Source of the DNA: a candidate division KSB1 bacterium
GTDB taxonomy: Bacteria > Zhuqueibacterota > Zhuqueibacteria > Zhuqueibacterales > Zhuqueibacteraceae
DNA: 64,000 nucleotides
Direction of reading: 5' to 3'
Assembly (NCBI GenBank): GCA_034506175.1
Contig: JAPDQB010000016.1
Location: forward strand, 1-64,000
Below the pieces are notes generated by a model. It searched no databases, was not told the DNA's origin, and was given only the letters and a program-made list of their open reading frames with translations. A program made the position numbers and the translations under genes. Below are positions 1 through 10,484 of this stretch, in pieces (position 1 is the stretch's first letter; every line of letters begins with the position of its first letter).

Positions 1-33
1 GGCGCGCGGCGTGAGTGGGGTTGCGGACGACAT
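1..33 (-). CDS. 5' end of an unidentified gene, cut by the window edge
   Basis: On the minus strand an ATG at position 33 is preceded by a perfect AGGAGG Shine-Dalgarno sequence (positions 40-45) with ideal spacing. The 11 codons that fit in the window read MSSATPLTPRA with no stop. The gene continues beyond the left edge, so nothing can be said about function. The start is believable because of the ribosome binding site alone. Confidence 0.5.
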   Translation of the reverse strand, partial: MSSATPLTPRA

Positions 34-394
34 GATTTTCCTCCTGGTTGTTTACTTTGCGACGATGGAGGAAAAATACGAAATCTACCCCCCAAAAAAA
101 AGATGCGGTTCACCGAGGGGATACGTTCCAAAGGCCATAAAACCCCGTGGGAAATTGTCAAGGAACGTCAAGCGAACATTCATCCGGCCGTGGCCGCCTG
201 ACAACCCGTTTTTGTCGACGAAATTTGGCGATCTAAATTGACGCTGAGCAGAAAAGGGGGCAGGATGTTATTCCGCAGCCCTAAAATTTCTTTTTAAGAA
301 ATTTTTTTGCCGGCAAATCGAAGTATTGGGCAGAGAATTTGACAGGAGCTAAATTCGTCTTGTTACCCCGCATTTAAAGTCTGCGGGCTGAATA
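34..394. other. Intergenic region without a convincing gene
   Basis: About 360 bases between the HD-domain gene and the edge gene, both on the minus strand. It probably carries the promoter of the edge gene. An A+T-rich hairpin (arms 283-292 and 296-305, followed by three T) could act as a weak terminator. The open frame on the plus strand at 11-241 has no recognisable protein features and is not called. Confidence 0.5.
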
Positions 395-964
395 TTACGC
401 AGCGTTACCGGCCAACCCCAGCTCTTTGGCCGCGCTTTTCATGGCTTCAAGCACGTTGGCGATGTGTTCATCAAATGGGAGCCCCAATAATTCCGCGCCG
501 CGGGTGATGTCCTCGCGGCTCACTTGCCGCGCGAAGGCTTTGTCTTTCATTTTTTTCTTGACCGAGCTCACTTCAACCTCCAGCACGCTTTTGTTTGGCC
601 GCACCAGGGCGACGGCGGTGATAAAGCCGCACAATTCGTCAACCGCCAGGATGGTTTTTTCCATCGGCGTTTCGGGTGTGACGCCGGTGTAATCCGCATG
701 CGCCAGAATCGCGCGCGCGATTTCTTCCGGCTCGTCCATTTCGCGCAGCAGCTTCACGGTCTGATAGGGATGCTCCTCTTTGCTCGGATGCCTCTCGTAA
801 TCCATGTCGTGCAAAAGGCCGACGATGGCCCACTTTTCTTCATCTTCGCCGAATTTGCGGGCGTAAAAACGCATCGCGGCCTCGACCGCCAGCATGTGTT
901 TGCGCAGGCTCTCGCTCTGCGTCCATTCGCACATTAAAGTATAGGCTTGCTCGCGGGTCATCAT
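395..964 (-). CDS. HD-domain phosphohydrolase-like protein
   Basis: Small cytoplasmic HD-superfamily protein of about 189 residues. The metal-binding HD pair is visible in LLHDMDYERHP, and further histidines follow in HADYTG, as in single-domain HD hydrolases (often annotated as HDIG or 'HAD/HD' proteins) that act on nucleotides or phosphate esters. The substrate cannot be told from sequence. An upstream in-frame ATG exists at 994, but ATG 964 is preceded by GAGGAAAAC, a good ribosome binding site, so 964 is preferred. It lies downstream of the YbjQ gene on the same strand with an 80-base gap, so co-transcription is possible. Confidence 0.75.
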   Translation of the reverse strand: MMTREQAYTLMCEWTQSESLRKHMLAVEAAMRFYARKFGEDEEKWAIVGLLHDMDYERHPSKEEHPYQTVKLLREMDEPEEIARAILAHADYTGVTPETPMEKTILAVDELCGFITAVALVRPNKSVLEVEVSSVKKKMKDKAFARQVSREDITRGAELLGLPFDEHIANVLEAMKSAAKELGLAGNAA

Positions 965-1045
965 GTTTTCCTCATCACGATTTTTCGTTCTCATGCTTGC
1001 TTTTAAGTTGTAGCGGTAGAGGCCGCTTTACGGGCGTGTACGGCG

Positions 1046-1366
1046 TTACTCAATCTTCACCGCCGTGCCGCAGGCCGTCACCATCAGCATGCCACTGCTA
1101 GCGCCGAGCACTTCGTAATCAATGTCTACGCCAACGACGGCATTGGCGCCGAGCTGTGTCGCCATGGCTTCCATTTCATCCATGGCGATTTGCCGCGCCT
1201 GGCTCAATTCTTTTTCATAGGCGCCGGAGCGGCCGCCGACGATGTCGCGAATGCCGGCAAAAAGATCGCGAAAGATATTCGCGCCCATAATCGCCTCGCC
1301 GGTGACAATGCCGAAGTATTGCACGATGCGCTTGCCTTCAACGCTTGGGGTGGTGGTGGTAATCAT
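1046..1366 (-). CDS. YbjQ/UPF0145 family protein
   Basis: About 106 residues with the family's signature start [14 protein letters not shown], the central [11 protein letters not shown] segment and the late [13 protein letters not shown] segment. The family is an oligomeric small protein sometimes called heavy-metal-binding on structural grounds; its physiological role is unknown. The start at 1366 is chosen because GGGAGAA lies eight bases upstream and because homologues begin with this methionine. A longer frame from 1390 would add eight atypical residues. It follows the decayed remnant at 1387-1677. Confidence 0.85.
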   Translation of the reverse strand: MITTTTPSVEGKRIVQYFGIVTGEAIMGANIFRDLFAGIRDIVGGRSGAYEKELSQARQIAMDEMEAMATQLGANAVVGVDIDYEVLGASSGMLMVTACGTAVKIE

Positions 1367-1386
1367 GTTCGGTTCTCCCTGTTTTT

Positions 1387-1677
1387 TCAATGAACCTCTT
1401 CACTTTTTGAATCAATGACGGCGGCATGGGTCATTTCAGCGCCTCGGTAAGCCGCGGCCTGGATATAAGCTGATGGCAAAAACTGCTCCGGCGAATCGCC
1501 AAAGGCCAGCAAGCCGGCGACCGAGGGGCGAAGAACATTTTGCTCGTCGCGGCTGATGATTCGCTTGTTTTCAAAAACGAAGCTTTGTTCGCGCTGCTGA
1601 AAGAGGCGCGCCAATTCCTGCGGGGTAAGATCGACTTTGGTCACGCCTGGGCGTTGAAAATAACGCCCGCCGCTCGT
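1387..1677 (-). pseudogene. Remnant of an AlbA_2-type ATP-binding/DNA-binding protein
   Basis: Directly after the purA stop codon the minus strand reads GGRYFQRPGVTKVDLTPQEL and then LARLFQQR, followed by RPSVAGLLAFG and QFLPSAYIQAAAYRG. In AlbA_2 (Schlafen-type) proteins such as RecG-like transcriptional regulators, the first motif ends the AlbA_2 domain and the second lies well downstream of it, after a long connecting segment. Here they are almost adjacent, so the piece looks like a gene fragment with 5' and internal deletions. The longest frame starts at a GTG at 1644. Family assignment comes from remembered motif patterns, not a search. Confidence 0.45.
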
Positions 1678-2973
<1,296 letters not shown>

Positions 2974-3123
2974 CTATCAGGATTTTTCGAATCCGGCGGC
3001 TCAAAAATTTTTCGGATTCCAAAAATAAAAAACTCCGCCATCTCCGCTTTTTTCGTTATGCTTTCGGAAAAACCAGGATGCCGGAGTCAACCGTTGTCAA
3101 GAAAAATCATGTAACCCGTTGCG

Positions 3124-3465
3124 CTATTTTTGGAAACTGGCAACGGCCTCTTCCACGGAACCGTGCGCATCAAAAACCGTCAAAAGTTTGGTCATCAAAA
3201 GCAAGCTTCGAATGCGTTCGGTGGCGCCGGAAAGCTTCAAATCGCCACCATTGTTGCGCATCGTGGTGAGGCCACTGATGAGAATGCCCAGACCGGAGCT
3301 GTTCATCCAGTTGACATTGGCGAGATCGGCGATGACTTTCATCCTGCCTTTGTCGAGCATTTCGTGCAGTTTATCGTTCAGCAGGCTGGCATCAGGCCCG
3401 CCCATGATTTTACCGGCCAATTCCAAGACAACCACATCGCCTATCTCTTTTTCAGTGATAGTCAT
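3124..3465 (-). CDS. STAS-domain protein, anti-sigma factor antagonist type
   Basis: A 113-residue single-domain STAS protein. It matches SpoIIAA/RsbV-type anti-anti-sigma factors, including the segment NWMNSSGLGIL with the phosphoacceptor serine (residue 56 or 57) and the C-terminal helix following LTVFDAHGSVEEA. Such proteins bind an RsbW-type kinase when dephosphorylated and free a sigma factor. No RsbW-like kinase or sigma gene is seen in the window, so its partner must lie elsewhere. It sits 60 bases downstream of secF on the same strand. Confidence 0.88.
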   Translation of the reverse strand: MTITEKEIGDVVVLELAGKIMGGPDASLLNDKLHEMLDKGRMKVIADLANVNWMNSSGLGILISGLTTMRNNGGDLKLSGATERIRSLLLMTKLLTVFDAHGSVEEAVASFQK

Positions 3466-3528
3466 TTTGCATCTCCCTCGTGAGGTTGAGATTCATGGAC
3501 GCGCATTGAAAAGGCCGGCCAGGCATTT

Positions 3529-4452
3529 TCATGCGACTTTGACGCCGCGGCGAATTTTTTGGACTTCGGCTTTTTTGTGCCATTCGACCACGATCGGCGA
3601 CGCAATGTAAACCGTCGAATAGACACCCGCAATGACGCCGACCGTCATGGCGAAGGCGAAATTGTAAATCACGTCGCCGCCGAAGAACAGCAAAATGAGG
3701 ACGACGGTAAAAACGGTCAACGAGGTAATGATCGTTCGCCCCAACGTTTGATTGACGCTCAGATTGATGAGCTGCTCGATGGTCGCATCGCGATGAATGC
3801 GGCGATTTTCACGGATCCGATCCATCACGACGATCGTGTCATTCAGCGAGAAACCGACGATGGTGAGAAAAGCGGCGACGACGGTCAGGTTGACTTCCAT
3901 GTCCAGCAACGAAAAGAAACTCAGGGTGATCAGCACGTCGTGAAACAAAGCGATCACCGCGCCGACCGCGAAAATAAATTCAAAACGGAAGCTCACGTAA
4001 ACGAGAATCAGCGCCAGCGAAATCAACGTCGCCCAGATGGCGGCGGTGCGCAATTCCTTGCCGATTTTGGGGCCGACACTTTCGACCAAACGTTCTTCGG
4101 GCGGATTGTGCGCAAATGCCTGGCGCAAGGCATTCATCACGGCATCGGAAATCGCCGTGCCTTCTTCCTGTTTCTCCGCGCGCAGAAGAATTTCATTGGC
4201 AGCGCCGAAGGTTTTAATCTCGATGTCGCCATAGCCGGCGTCGGCCAGGGCCTGGCGAACATCGCCGATGTTGGGCGCCTGCGGAAAATGCACTTGAATC
4301 ACGGTGCCGCCGAGAAAATCGACACCATACTTCGGGCCGCCTTTAATGATCATCGAGACCAGGCCGGCCAAGATGATGATCGCCGAAACGGCAATGGCTT
4401 TCCAGCGTTGTCTGATAAAATCAATACGAGTTTCACCAAAAAATTGCATCAT
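3529..4452 (-). CDS. secF: Protein translocase subunit SecF
   Basis: Inner-membrane subunit that, with SecD, uses the proton gradient to pull secretory proteins out of the SecYEG channel. The 307-residue length is typical. The first membrane segment is followed by the hallmark GVDFLGGTVIQV, a periplasmic domain, and five C-terminal membrane helices containing FSLNDTIVVMDRIREN. It lies 37 bases downstream of secD and is surely co-transcribed with it. Confidence 0.97.
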   Translation of the reverse strand: MMQFFGETRIDFIRQRWKAIAVSAIIILAGLVSMIIKGGPKYGVDFLGGTVIQVHFPQAPNIGDVRQALADAGYGDIEIKTFGAANEILLRAEKQEEGTAISDAVMNALRQAFAHNPPEERLVESVGPKIGKELRTAAIWATLISLALILVYVSFRFEFIFAVGAVIALFHDVLITLSFFSLLDMEVNLTVVAAFLTIVGFSLNDTIVVMDRIRENRRIHRDATIEQLINLSVNQTLGRTIITSLTVFTVVLILLFFGGDVIYNFAFAMTVGVIAGVYSTVYIASPIVVEWHKKAEVQKIRRGVKVA

Positions 4453-4489
4453 GAGAAATTAACGTCTCCATTTCAAAAATTTTGTGTCG

Positions 4490-6556
4490 TCAAATGCTCA
4501 AGGCTTTGAGATTGTAACGACGGGTGACATAATCGTAAACCACACGCGTCACCACGATGGCGGTAAACATGCTCACGGCGATGCCGAACATCAGGGTGAC
4601 GGCAAAGCCTTTGATCGGGCCAGTGCCGAATTGATAGAGCACCAGCGCCGTGAGCAGCGTCGTGATATTGGCGTCAAAAATGGTCCAAAAGGCGCGGTCA
4701 TAACCGGCGTCGATGGAAGCGCGGACGGTTTTGCCGGCGCGCAGCTCTTCCCGAATGCGCTCCAAAATCAGCACGTTGGCGTCGACCGCCATACCGATGG
4801 TCAAGATGATGCCGGCGATGCCGGGGAGCGTCAGCGTGGCTTTGAGAAAGGCCATGCACGCCAGCAGCATCACCAGATTCAGCACGAGAGCGCTATCGGC
4901 CAGAAGGCCGGAAAGCTTGTAATAAACTGCCATAAACAGCATCACCAAAATCAAGCTGATGATGGCCGACCACGTGCCTTTGGAGATCGAATCCTGTCCC
5001 AGCGAGGGGCCGACGGTGCGCTCTTCAATCACTTGCATTGGCGCTTGCAAAGAGCCGGCGCGCAAAACGATTGCCAGATCCTTTGCTTCCTCCGCATTCA
5101 TGCTCCCTTCAATCGAAGCCCGACCGCTGGGAATTTTTTCTTTGATGTTCGGGGCCATGACGACTTTATTGTCCAGCATGATGGCAAGGCGTTTGTTCAC
5201 GTTCGCGCCGGTGACGCGCGAAAAAATTCTTGTGCCTTCATCATTCAATTGCATGCTCACCGTCCATTCGCCCTGGCGGATCATGCCGGAGCCGCTGGCA
5301 ATTTCTGGTCGCGCATCGGTCAAAAGCGCGCCGGTCAACTCCGCCTCTTTTTTCACCAAATAGAGATAATAGTATTGTTCATCGGCGACTTTTTCGGGTT
5401 TATTCGACCAGGCAAATTCGGCGTCCGGTGGAATGAGTTTTTGCACCTCCGGATTGTTCAGAATGCGCTCAACCGCGCGGACATTTTGGGCGGGGACGGC
5501 TACTTCGCTGCGGCCAACGTCTCGAAGCAGCGAGATAAACGGATTGCCGGAAAAGATGTCCTTGTCCACCTGAACGGAGTCGGACGAGGCGGCAGCCGTG
5601 TCACTTGGCACAATCGAAGAGCCGGCAAACAATTCGGAAACGTTCACCGCTTTGTCCTTGCTGACTTTGCCGCTGGCGCCGGTGCTGTCGGTAACGCTGG
5701 TGTCAATCGCGGTACCCACCTCGGGCTTCGCCGCCAGATCGCGCTTGAGCAGATTGTCGATCTTGGTAATGACGTCCTGAAAAATTTGCGGGTCTTTGAC
5801 GAGGTTGAATTCCAGCAACGCGGTTTTGCCGATGATATTTTTGGCGCGATTTTTATCGGTAATGCCGGCCAGCTCCACCACCACGCGGCGGCTGCCCTGT
5901 TTGGTGATCGAAGGCTCGGACACGCCGAATTGGTCGATGCGGTTGCGCAGAATCTCCAGGTTGCGGTCAATCGCATCATCCGCCTCTCTTTTCAGCTCGT
6001 CGAGGATTTGCGCATCGGTTTGCGCGCGCGAGCCGAAATAACGATTGAGACGAATATCGGCTTCGGCAAAACTCGCCTGCAAGGCCGCGAAATAATCGGC
6101 GTTGGGCGTGGCAGCGACTACATCGAGCTTTTTCATAATTTCCTCGAAACGCGCGTCCTTGTTTTTGGCCACGTCACGCATCAGTTTTGGCAAATTGACT
6201 TCATACACCAGGTAGGTGCCGCCCTGCAAATCCAAACCGCGTTTGATGGTCTTGGTCTCGTTCTTGCTGATTTTGTCGTGCAATGCAATCAAGCTCGCGG
6301 CTTCCTTCAACAACGCCTGCAGGCTATCGGCTGGTTTATCGTGCAGCCGTTGGCGGATGCGCGATTCGAGTTGGCCGGCATTCAAGGCCTCGTTGATTTC
6401 GTCACGATTCAAACCGGTTTCCCGCTCGATTTGCACCAAATAATTTTCCGCTTCTTTTTTTTGGCGACCAACGACAAAAGTCGGGTAAAGCTGCCAAAGC
6501 GACCAAACTATGGCAAGCCCGATGATGATTGTTCGCAACAGATTATTACGTCGCAT
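4490..6556 (-). CDS. secD: Protein translocase subunit SecD
   Basis: Partner of SecF in proton-driven protein export. The 688 residues comprise an N-terminal membrane anchor (about residues 7-29), a head region with GLDLQGG at 107-113, a periplasmic domain with FGVSEPSI and a long insertion rich in Ser/Asp near residues 300-370, and six C-terminal membrane helices with GMAVDANVLILERIREEL. An enlarged periplasmic domain relative to E. coli SecD is common in FCB bacteria. The start is supported by the promoter 85 bases upstream at 6641-6669. Confidence 0.97.
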   Translation of the reverse strand: MRRNNLLRTIIIGLAIVWSLWQLYPTFVVGRQKKEAENYLVQIERETGLNRDEINEALNAGQLESRIRQRLHDKPADSLQALLKEAASLIALHDKISKNETKTIKRGLDLQGGTYLVYEVNLPKLMRDVAKNKDARFEEIMKKLDVVAATPNADYFAALQASFAEADIRLNRYFGSRAQTDAQILDELKREADDAIDRNLEILRNRIDQFGVSEPSITKQGSRRVVVELAGITDKNRAKNIIGKTALLEFNLVKDPQIFQDVITKIDNLLKRDLAAKPEVGTAIDTSVTDSTGASGKVSKDKAVNVSELFAGSSIVPSDTAAASSDSVQVDKDIFSGNPFISLLRDVGRSEVAVPAQNVRAVERILNNPEVQKLIPPDAEFAWSNKPEKVADEQYYYLYLVKKEAELTGALLTDARPEIASGSGMIRQGEWTVSMQLNDEGTRIFSRVTGANVNKRLAIMLDNKVVMAPNIKEKIPSGRASIEGSMNAEEAKDLAIVLRAGSLQAPMQVIEERTVGPSLGQDSISKGTWSAIISLILVMLFMAVYYKLSGLLADSALVLNLVMLLACMAFLKATLTLPGIAGIILTIGMAVDANVLILERIREELRAGKTVRASIDAGYDRAFWTIFDANITTLLTALVLYQFGTGPIKGFAVTLMFGIAVSMFTAIVVTRVVYDYVTRRYNLKALSI

Positions 6557-6640
6557 TCAGGTATTGCCTCCAAAACAATAAATCAAACTCCGCAATTGCC
6601 ACCGTCTCATCTTACATGATGAAAGAATTAAACAACTCAA

Positions 6641-6669
6641 AATATAACTGATTTGCGACACAAAGTCAA
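6641..6669 (-). promoter_or_regulatory. Putative sigma-70 type promoter of secD-secF-STAS(-purA)
   Basis: On the minus strand TTGACT (6664-6669), a 17-base spacer and TATATT (6641-6646) lie about 85 bases upstream of the secD start. The same layout recurs at five other places in the window, which strengthens the call. Confidence 0.6.
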
Positions 6670-6805
6670 GCAAAAGCTGCGCCAACTCTTTCTTGGTGGC
6701 CGTCCGCAACTTCAGGCTGATGCAAGTATGCAAAATCATAGAAGCTTCAGCGTGATGGGGGTGCGGCTAATGATCTCAAGTTGATCAAATCTTGGAAACG
6801 TCGTC

Positions 6806-8047
6806 ATGACTGCACTCGGCCTCGGAGGAGCTTTCGCCACAACAGCAAGGCACTTGCGTGATTTCATGCAGTTTCGCATTTACCGCCCGGCACATTTGCG
6901 TATTGGCTTGCAAGATTTCTTTGATTTACGTGCGCCGGTCGGCACTGTGCAATCAAATACGATTCATCTGCAGCAGGCAATGGACTGGCTTTGCCGCGCG
7001 CAGGATGCGACCAGTGACGCCGGCGTTTCCGCGCGATACCGGCTCTCCAAAGGCTGGGCCGCTTCTTATCCTGAAACCACCGGTTATATTATTCCCACTT
7101 TTTTTGATTACGCCAATCTCACCCAGGATAAAAATTATCGCCAGCGCGCCATCGGCATGGCCGATTGGCTTTTGGCCGTGCAGCTCGCTGATGGCGCTTT
7201 TTCGGCGCACGACATCAACGCGCCTCGCGAGCCGCGTGTTTTTAACACCGGCCAGGCTTTGCTCGGATTGGTTCGCGCCTTTGGCGAGACCGGCAACGAC
7301 GCGTATTTAAATGCCGCAAGCCGCGCCGGCGATTGGCTGATCTCCGTTCAAAATGAAAACGGAACATGGAACCGGTTTGAGTATTATCAACGCCCGCACG
7401 CTTATCATACCGAGGTGGATTGGCCGTTGCTGCAGCTTTTTGGGATAACACAAAAACCGATTTATCGTGACGCTGCCGTGAAAAATCTCGATTGGGTTTT
7501 ATCGCAGCAACAGCCGAATGGCTGGTTCGATCATTGCGGCTTCAGAGAAGATCAGGCGCCTTATCTTCACACCATCGCTTATACCATTAACGGCTTGCTG
7601 GAGTCCGGCGTGATGCTGCAGCCGGATCAGCCCTTCAACAACGCCTATGTGCGGGCGGCGTGGCTCGCTTCCGAAGCCTTGCTGCACCGCTTCGAGATTC
7701 GACATTTTATGCCCGGGCAGTTTGATCGAAATTGGAAAGCCACGGTGAGTTACAGTTGTTTGACCGGCAACATGCAAACTTCGATCAACTGGCTGCGGCT
7801 CTACGAAGTGACCGGGGATATCCGCTTTCTCAACGGCGCGTTGAAGCTCAATGATTTTGTGAAATCGACCCAGGATTTGCACAGCAACCATCCGGGCATT
7901 CGCGGCGGCATCAAAGGCTCACATCCGCTTTGGGGGCGATACATTCGTTATAGTTATCCCAATTGGGCGGCGAAATTCTTCGCCGATGCGCTCATGCTGG
8001 AAGACAAGCTCATGGCCGAGCTATATCAACGGGAGGGCGTGGCTTGA
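6806..8047 (+). CDS. Predicted alpha/alpha-toroid protein, polysaccharide-cluster type
   Basis: A 413-residue protein without a signal peptide. It contains repeated helical hairpins with WLLAVQLADGAF, WLISVQNENGTW and WVLSQQQPNGWF spaced about 60 residues apart. This is the pattern of an (alpha/alpha)6 toroid as in terpene cyclase/prenyltransferase-like and unsaturated glucuronyl hydrolase-like enzymes. Relatives of this kind occur in exopolysaccharide or glycan clusters; the substrate is unknown. It overlaps the following formyltransferase by four bases (TTGA), so the two are translationally coupled. The start is uncertain: ATG 6806 gives the longest frame, and an internal ATG at 6866 also fits. 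Neither has a strong ribosome binding site. Confidence 0.55.
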   Translation: MTALGLGGAFATTARHLRDFMQFRIYRPAHLRIGLQDFFDLRAPVGTVQSNTIHLQQAMDWLCRAQDATSDAGVSARYRLSKGWAASYPETTGYIIPTFFDYANLTQDKNYRQRAIGMADWLLAVQLADGAFSAHDINAPREPRVFNTGQALLGLVRAFGETGNDAYLNAASRAGDWLISVQNENGTWNRFEYYQRPHAYHTEVDWPLLQLFGITQKPIYRDAAVKNLDWVLSQQQPNGWFDHCGFREDQAPYLHTIAYTINGLLESGVMLQPDQPFNNAYVRAAWLASEALLHRFEIRHFMPGQFDRNWKATVSYSCLTGNMQTSINWLRLYEVTGDIRFLNGALKLNDFVKSTQDLHSNHPGIRGGIKGSHPLWGRYIRYSYPNWAAKFFADALMLEDKLMAELYQREGVA

Positions 8048-8886
8048 ACATCGTTGTGCTCTGCAAAAGTTGGAATCATAAAAAAGTGCTGGAGATTCTG
8101 GCGGCGCTTCGCCAGCAGGAATTGCGCGTGCGAGGGATCGTCGCCTTGGCGCCGACCAAACAGACTTTTTCAGGCTTGATGCACAAAGCACGTGAGCGTG
8201 CTGCTGCAAGGATTTTACAACGGTTCTCTTTAAATGGCAAAACCGATTTCATTAAACTCAACGGCACGAGGCCTGCCGGTGAATTTGATCGTGGCTTGCC
8301 GAATCATCTGAAAAACGATCACTCACAAACAACGATTGCCGCCTATGCCGAGCTGCATGAAATCGAGATGGTTGTCGTTGGCGATTTGAACGGCGACGAA
8401 AGCGTCGCGGCGCTGAAACGAATGAGTACCGACATTTTATTGTTCGGTGGCGTGCCGATTATCCGTGCCAACGTGCTGGCCGTGCCGAGAGTTTGCGCGT
8501 TGAATGTGCATATGGCGTTGTTGCCGGGATTTCGCGGCATGAACGTGGCGGAATGGTCGATCCTCAGCGGCGCTGCGGTGGGCGTCACTTTTCATCAAGT
8601 CGATCCCGGCGTCGATACCGGCGCGATTTTGTACCGTGAAACCATCGATGTTTCGGATTGCCCCAGCCTCGCTGCCATGCGCGCCAAAGTGAGCCGGCAG
8701 CAGCATCAGGTGCTGGCCCAATGCACCCGCTGGCTGATTGAGAAAAAATTTTCTCCCGAGCCGCAGAAAAAAGAAGACGGCCGGCAGTTTTATCTCATGC
8801 ACGACAAGCTCAAGAAAATCGTCGAACATAAATTATCGAAAGGGTATAAGCCGCGTGTTATCCCGGCCTCTTTGGCACACTGTTGA
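8044..8886 (+). CDS. Formyltransferase-family protein
   Basis: About 280 residues with the formyltransferase core. ALNVHMALLPGFRG carries the catalytic Asn-His pair, and VDPGVDTGAIL carries the catalytic aspartate, as in methionyl-tRNA and sugar N-formyltransferases that use N10-formyl-tetrahydrofolate. No C-terminal Fmt tRNA-binding domain is present, so a sugar or amine acceptor is more likely than Met-tRNA. The start is taken as TTG 8044, because it overlaps the stop of the preceding gene (TTGA) and gives MNIVVLCKSW, a typical first beta strand. The upstream in-frame region is shared with the preceding gene. The pairing with a toroid enzyme suggests glycan modification; that is inference. 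Confidence 0.72.
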   Translation: MNIVVLCKSWNHKKVLEILAALRQQELRVRGIVALAPTKQTFSGLMHKARERAAARILQRFSLNGKTDFIKLNGTRPAGEFDRGLPNHLKNDHSQTTIAAYAELHEIEMVVVGDLNGDESVAALKRMSTDILLFGGVPIIRANVLAVPRVCALNVHMALLPGFRGMNVAEWSILSGAAVGVTFHQVDPGVDTGAILYRETIDVSDCPSLAAMRAKVSRQQHQVLAQCTRWLIEKKFSPEPQKKEDGRQFYLMHDKLKKIVEHKLSKGYKPRVIPASLAHC

Positions 8887-9021
8887 AATTGGTGTTTGAA
8901 ATGGAAGTTTTTTGGGCGCTAATTTGATCATACACGCTGCCGCCACAAACTTTCAAACCTGCTTGATTCCAAAGTTTTCCTTCGATTGAGGGTGGTCCGC
9001 CAGTCACTTCTTTGGTGGAAT

Positions 9022-9642
9022 ATGAAAAGTAGAACTTGTCTTTTCCTCATCTTTCTAAGCCGGTTTGTCGAGTTGCCGGCTCAACCGGCGCCATCGGTGC
9101 GCTTGTGGCACGTGCAAACTTACACCTTTGTCACGCGATATCATGCCGATACCGGATATGATGCTGGCGCCGGGTTCGGTTTATCTATCGGACGGTCATG
9201 CGGGAAAAATTGGCTTTCATGCGACGCCGCTTTGGAATATGCCCGCGCCACGCAATCCTTGAGACTGATCGAAGGTTGGCGGGAAACGCGCCTGGACGTT
9301 TATCAGAGTTTTTTCGCCTTGCGAGGGCGGTGGCCGGAATACGGTAAATATGCGGAATTTTTTTTAAGCGTGCAGGGCGGCTGTTCGTTTTTTCGCCCGC
9401 AAGCCCTGACGATCTCCAACGGCGCCTTCGGGCAAATGACGCTGCGCCCCAAAGGCGAAACAAAATTCGTAGCGGCCTGGCGCAGCGGTGCGGCCTTTCG
9501 CATTTTCGGGGCCATGGCGGTATTGTTATTCGCTGAACAAAACTTTTCGCGTTTCGCTCTTCGCCGGCTCGAGCAAGCGCCAACCTCGAGCCAATGGCGG
9601 CCATACTGGCATTACGGAGCTGGTTTATCTTGGAATTTCTAA
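9022..9642 (+). CDS. Hypothetical outer-membrane protein
   Basis: About 206 residues. An N-terminal hydrophobic stretch ending in LPAQPA looks like a signal peptide, and the body alternates polar and aromatic residues as in small outer-membrane beta-barrels, ending in LSWNF with the terminal phenylalanine required by the BAM machinery. I do not recognise a named family. The ATG at 9022 is preferred over an upstream TTG at 8986 because it starts with MKSR directly before the hydrophobic segment. It heads a run of three envelope genes with almost no spacing. Confidence 0.5.
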   Translation: MKSRTCLFLIFLSRFVELPAQPAPSVRLWHVQTYTFVTRYHADTGYDAGAGFGLSIGRSCGKNWLSCDAALEYARATQSLRLIEGWRETRLDVYQSFFALRGRWPEYGKYAEFFLSVQGGCSFFRPQALTISNGAFGQMTLRPKGETKFVAAWRSGAAFRIFGAMAVLLFAEQNFSRFALRRLEQAPTSSQWRPYWHYGAGLSWNF

Positions 9643-10457
9643 ATAAACTTTTTTCGAAGAAAATATTTTCAGTCTGCCTCGGCGCGGCCGTGTTCTTGTG
9701 GTTGATTTTGCTCAACGGCGTCGTCGCAGCCCAGCGCATGGTTTTGAAAGACGCCGCCACCCCGATTGCTGAAAAGCCATCGCCCCAAAGCCGCATCATC
9801 GCCGTTTTGGCCAAAGGCGACTCCGTCCGCATTCTCAAACGCAGCGACGCGTGGCTGCACGTCGCCTTCCGCCGCAAGAAAAAAGGCTGGATGTTTGTCG
9901 GGCGCAGCGCGGTCTTGAACAACATGCCGGCGGCCACGCCCAACACTTCGGCACAACCAACCAACGCCGCTGCTGTTGACAAGGTCAAACCCCTCGAGCA
10001 GATGCCACCCAGCAACCCGCCGGCCACCGACGGCGGCCTGTCTTTTCATCTCGGCACCTTCAGCCGTCAATTTACCTACGTTGGAAAATTTTATTATCGC
10101 ACGCGGCCCGCGCTCGATGTCGAAGGCACGTTTCAATACGTCGCCGGCAATATCGCCTCGTTTTATTTGATGCACGGCAACGCCAAGTACGTGCGCCCGA
10201 TTGGCCGCAGCTTTGATGGCACGTTGACCGCCGGCGCCGGCGTCATCAACACCGTGCCGGTTCGCGCCGCCGGCGGCAAATCCGTTTCCAACATGGCCAT
10301 CAACTACGGCCTCGGCGTGCAGCGTCATCTCAATAACCGCAACTGGCTGCGCCTTGACCTGCGCGGATACACCGCGCTGCGCAACAAACAAGGCCTCGCC
10401 AATTTTTTCGAATTCACCGTTGGGGTCGCGATTGGGATTAGCTGGGCGAAGATTTGA
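9630..10457 (+). CDS. SH3-like domain protein with C-terminal beta-barrel-like region
   Basis: After a signal peptide (LGAAVFLWLILLNGVVAA), residues about 45-95 form a bacterial SH3 domain with SPQSRIIAVLAKGDSVRIL and GWMFVGRSAV. Next comes a Pro/Ala-rich linker, then about 150 residues of barrel-like alternation ending in ISWAKI. SH3 domains of this type bind cell-wall peptides, so the protein may link wall and outer membrane; that is inference. TTG 9630 has GGAG about ten bases upstream and overlaps the previous gene by 13 bases. An ATG at 9594 would add 12 hydrophobic residues and is the alternative start. Confidence 0.55.
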   Translation: MEFLNKLFSKKIFSVCLGAAVFLWLILLNGVVAAQRMVLKDAATPIAEKPSPQSRIIAVLAKGDSVRILKRSDAWLHVAFRRKKKGWMFVGRSAVLNNMPAATPNTSAQPTNAAAVDKVKPLEQMPPSNPPATDGGLSFHLGTFSRQFTYVGKFYYRTRPALDVEGTFQYVAGNIASFYLMHGNAKYVRPIGRSFDGTLTAGAGVINTVPVRAAGGKSVSNMAINYGLGVQRHLNNRNWLRLDLRGYTALRNKQGLANFFEFTVGVAIGISWAKI

Positions 10458-10484
10458 GTGAATGATTTTACGGAGAAAGAAACA

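Noticed and set aside
11..241. Open frame on the plus strand at the left edge
   Set aside because: Low-complexity composition, no ribosome binding site, and a better supported gene start on the other strand at position 33.
3053..3123. purA promoter with TTGACA/TTGACT hexamers
   Set aside because: No acceptable -10 element at 16-18 bases from either hexamer.
4484..6619. Very long open frame antisense to secD
   Set aside because: Mirror of the codon bias of secD; His/Gln/Asp-rich with no domain. The same applies to long antisense frames over atpA/atpG (46937-48943), atpD and propeller genes.
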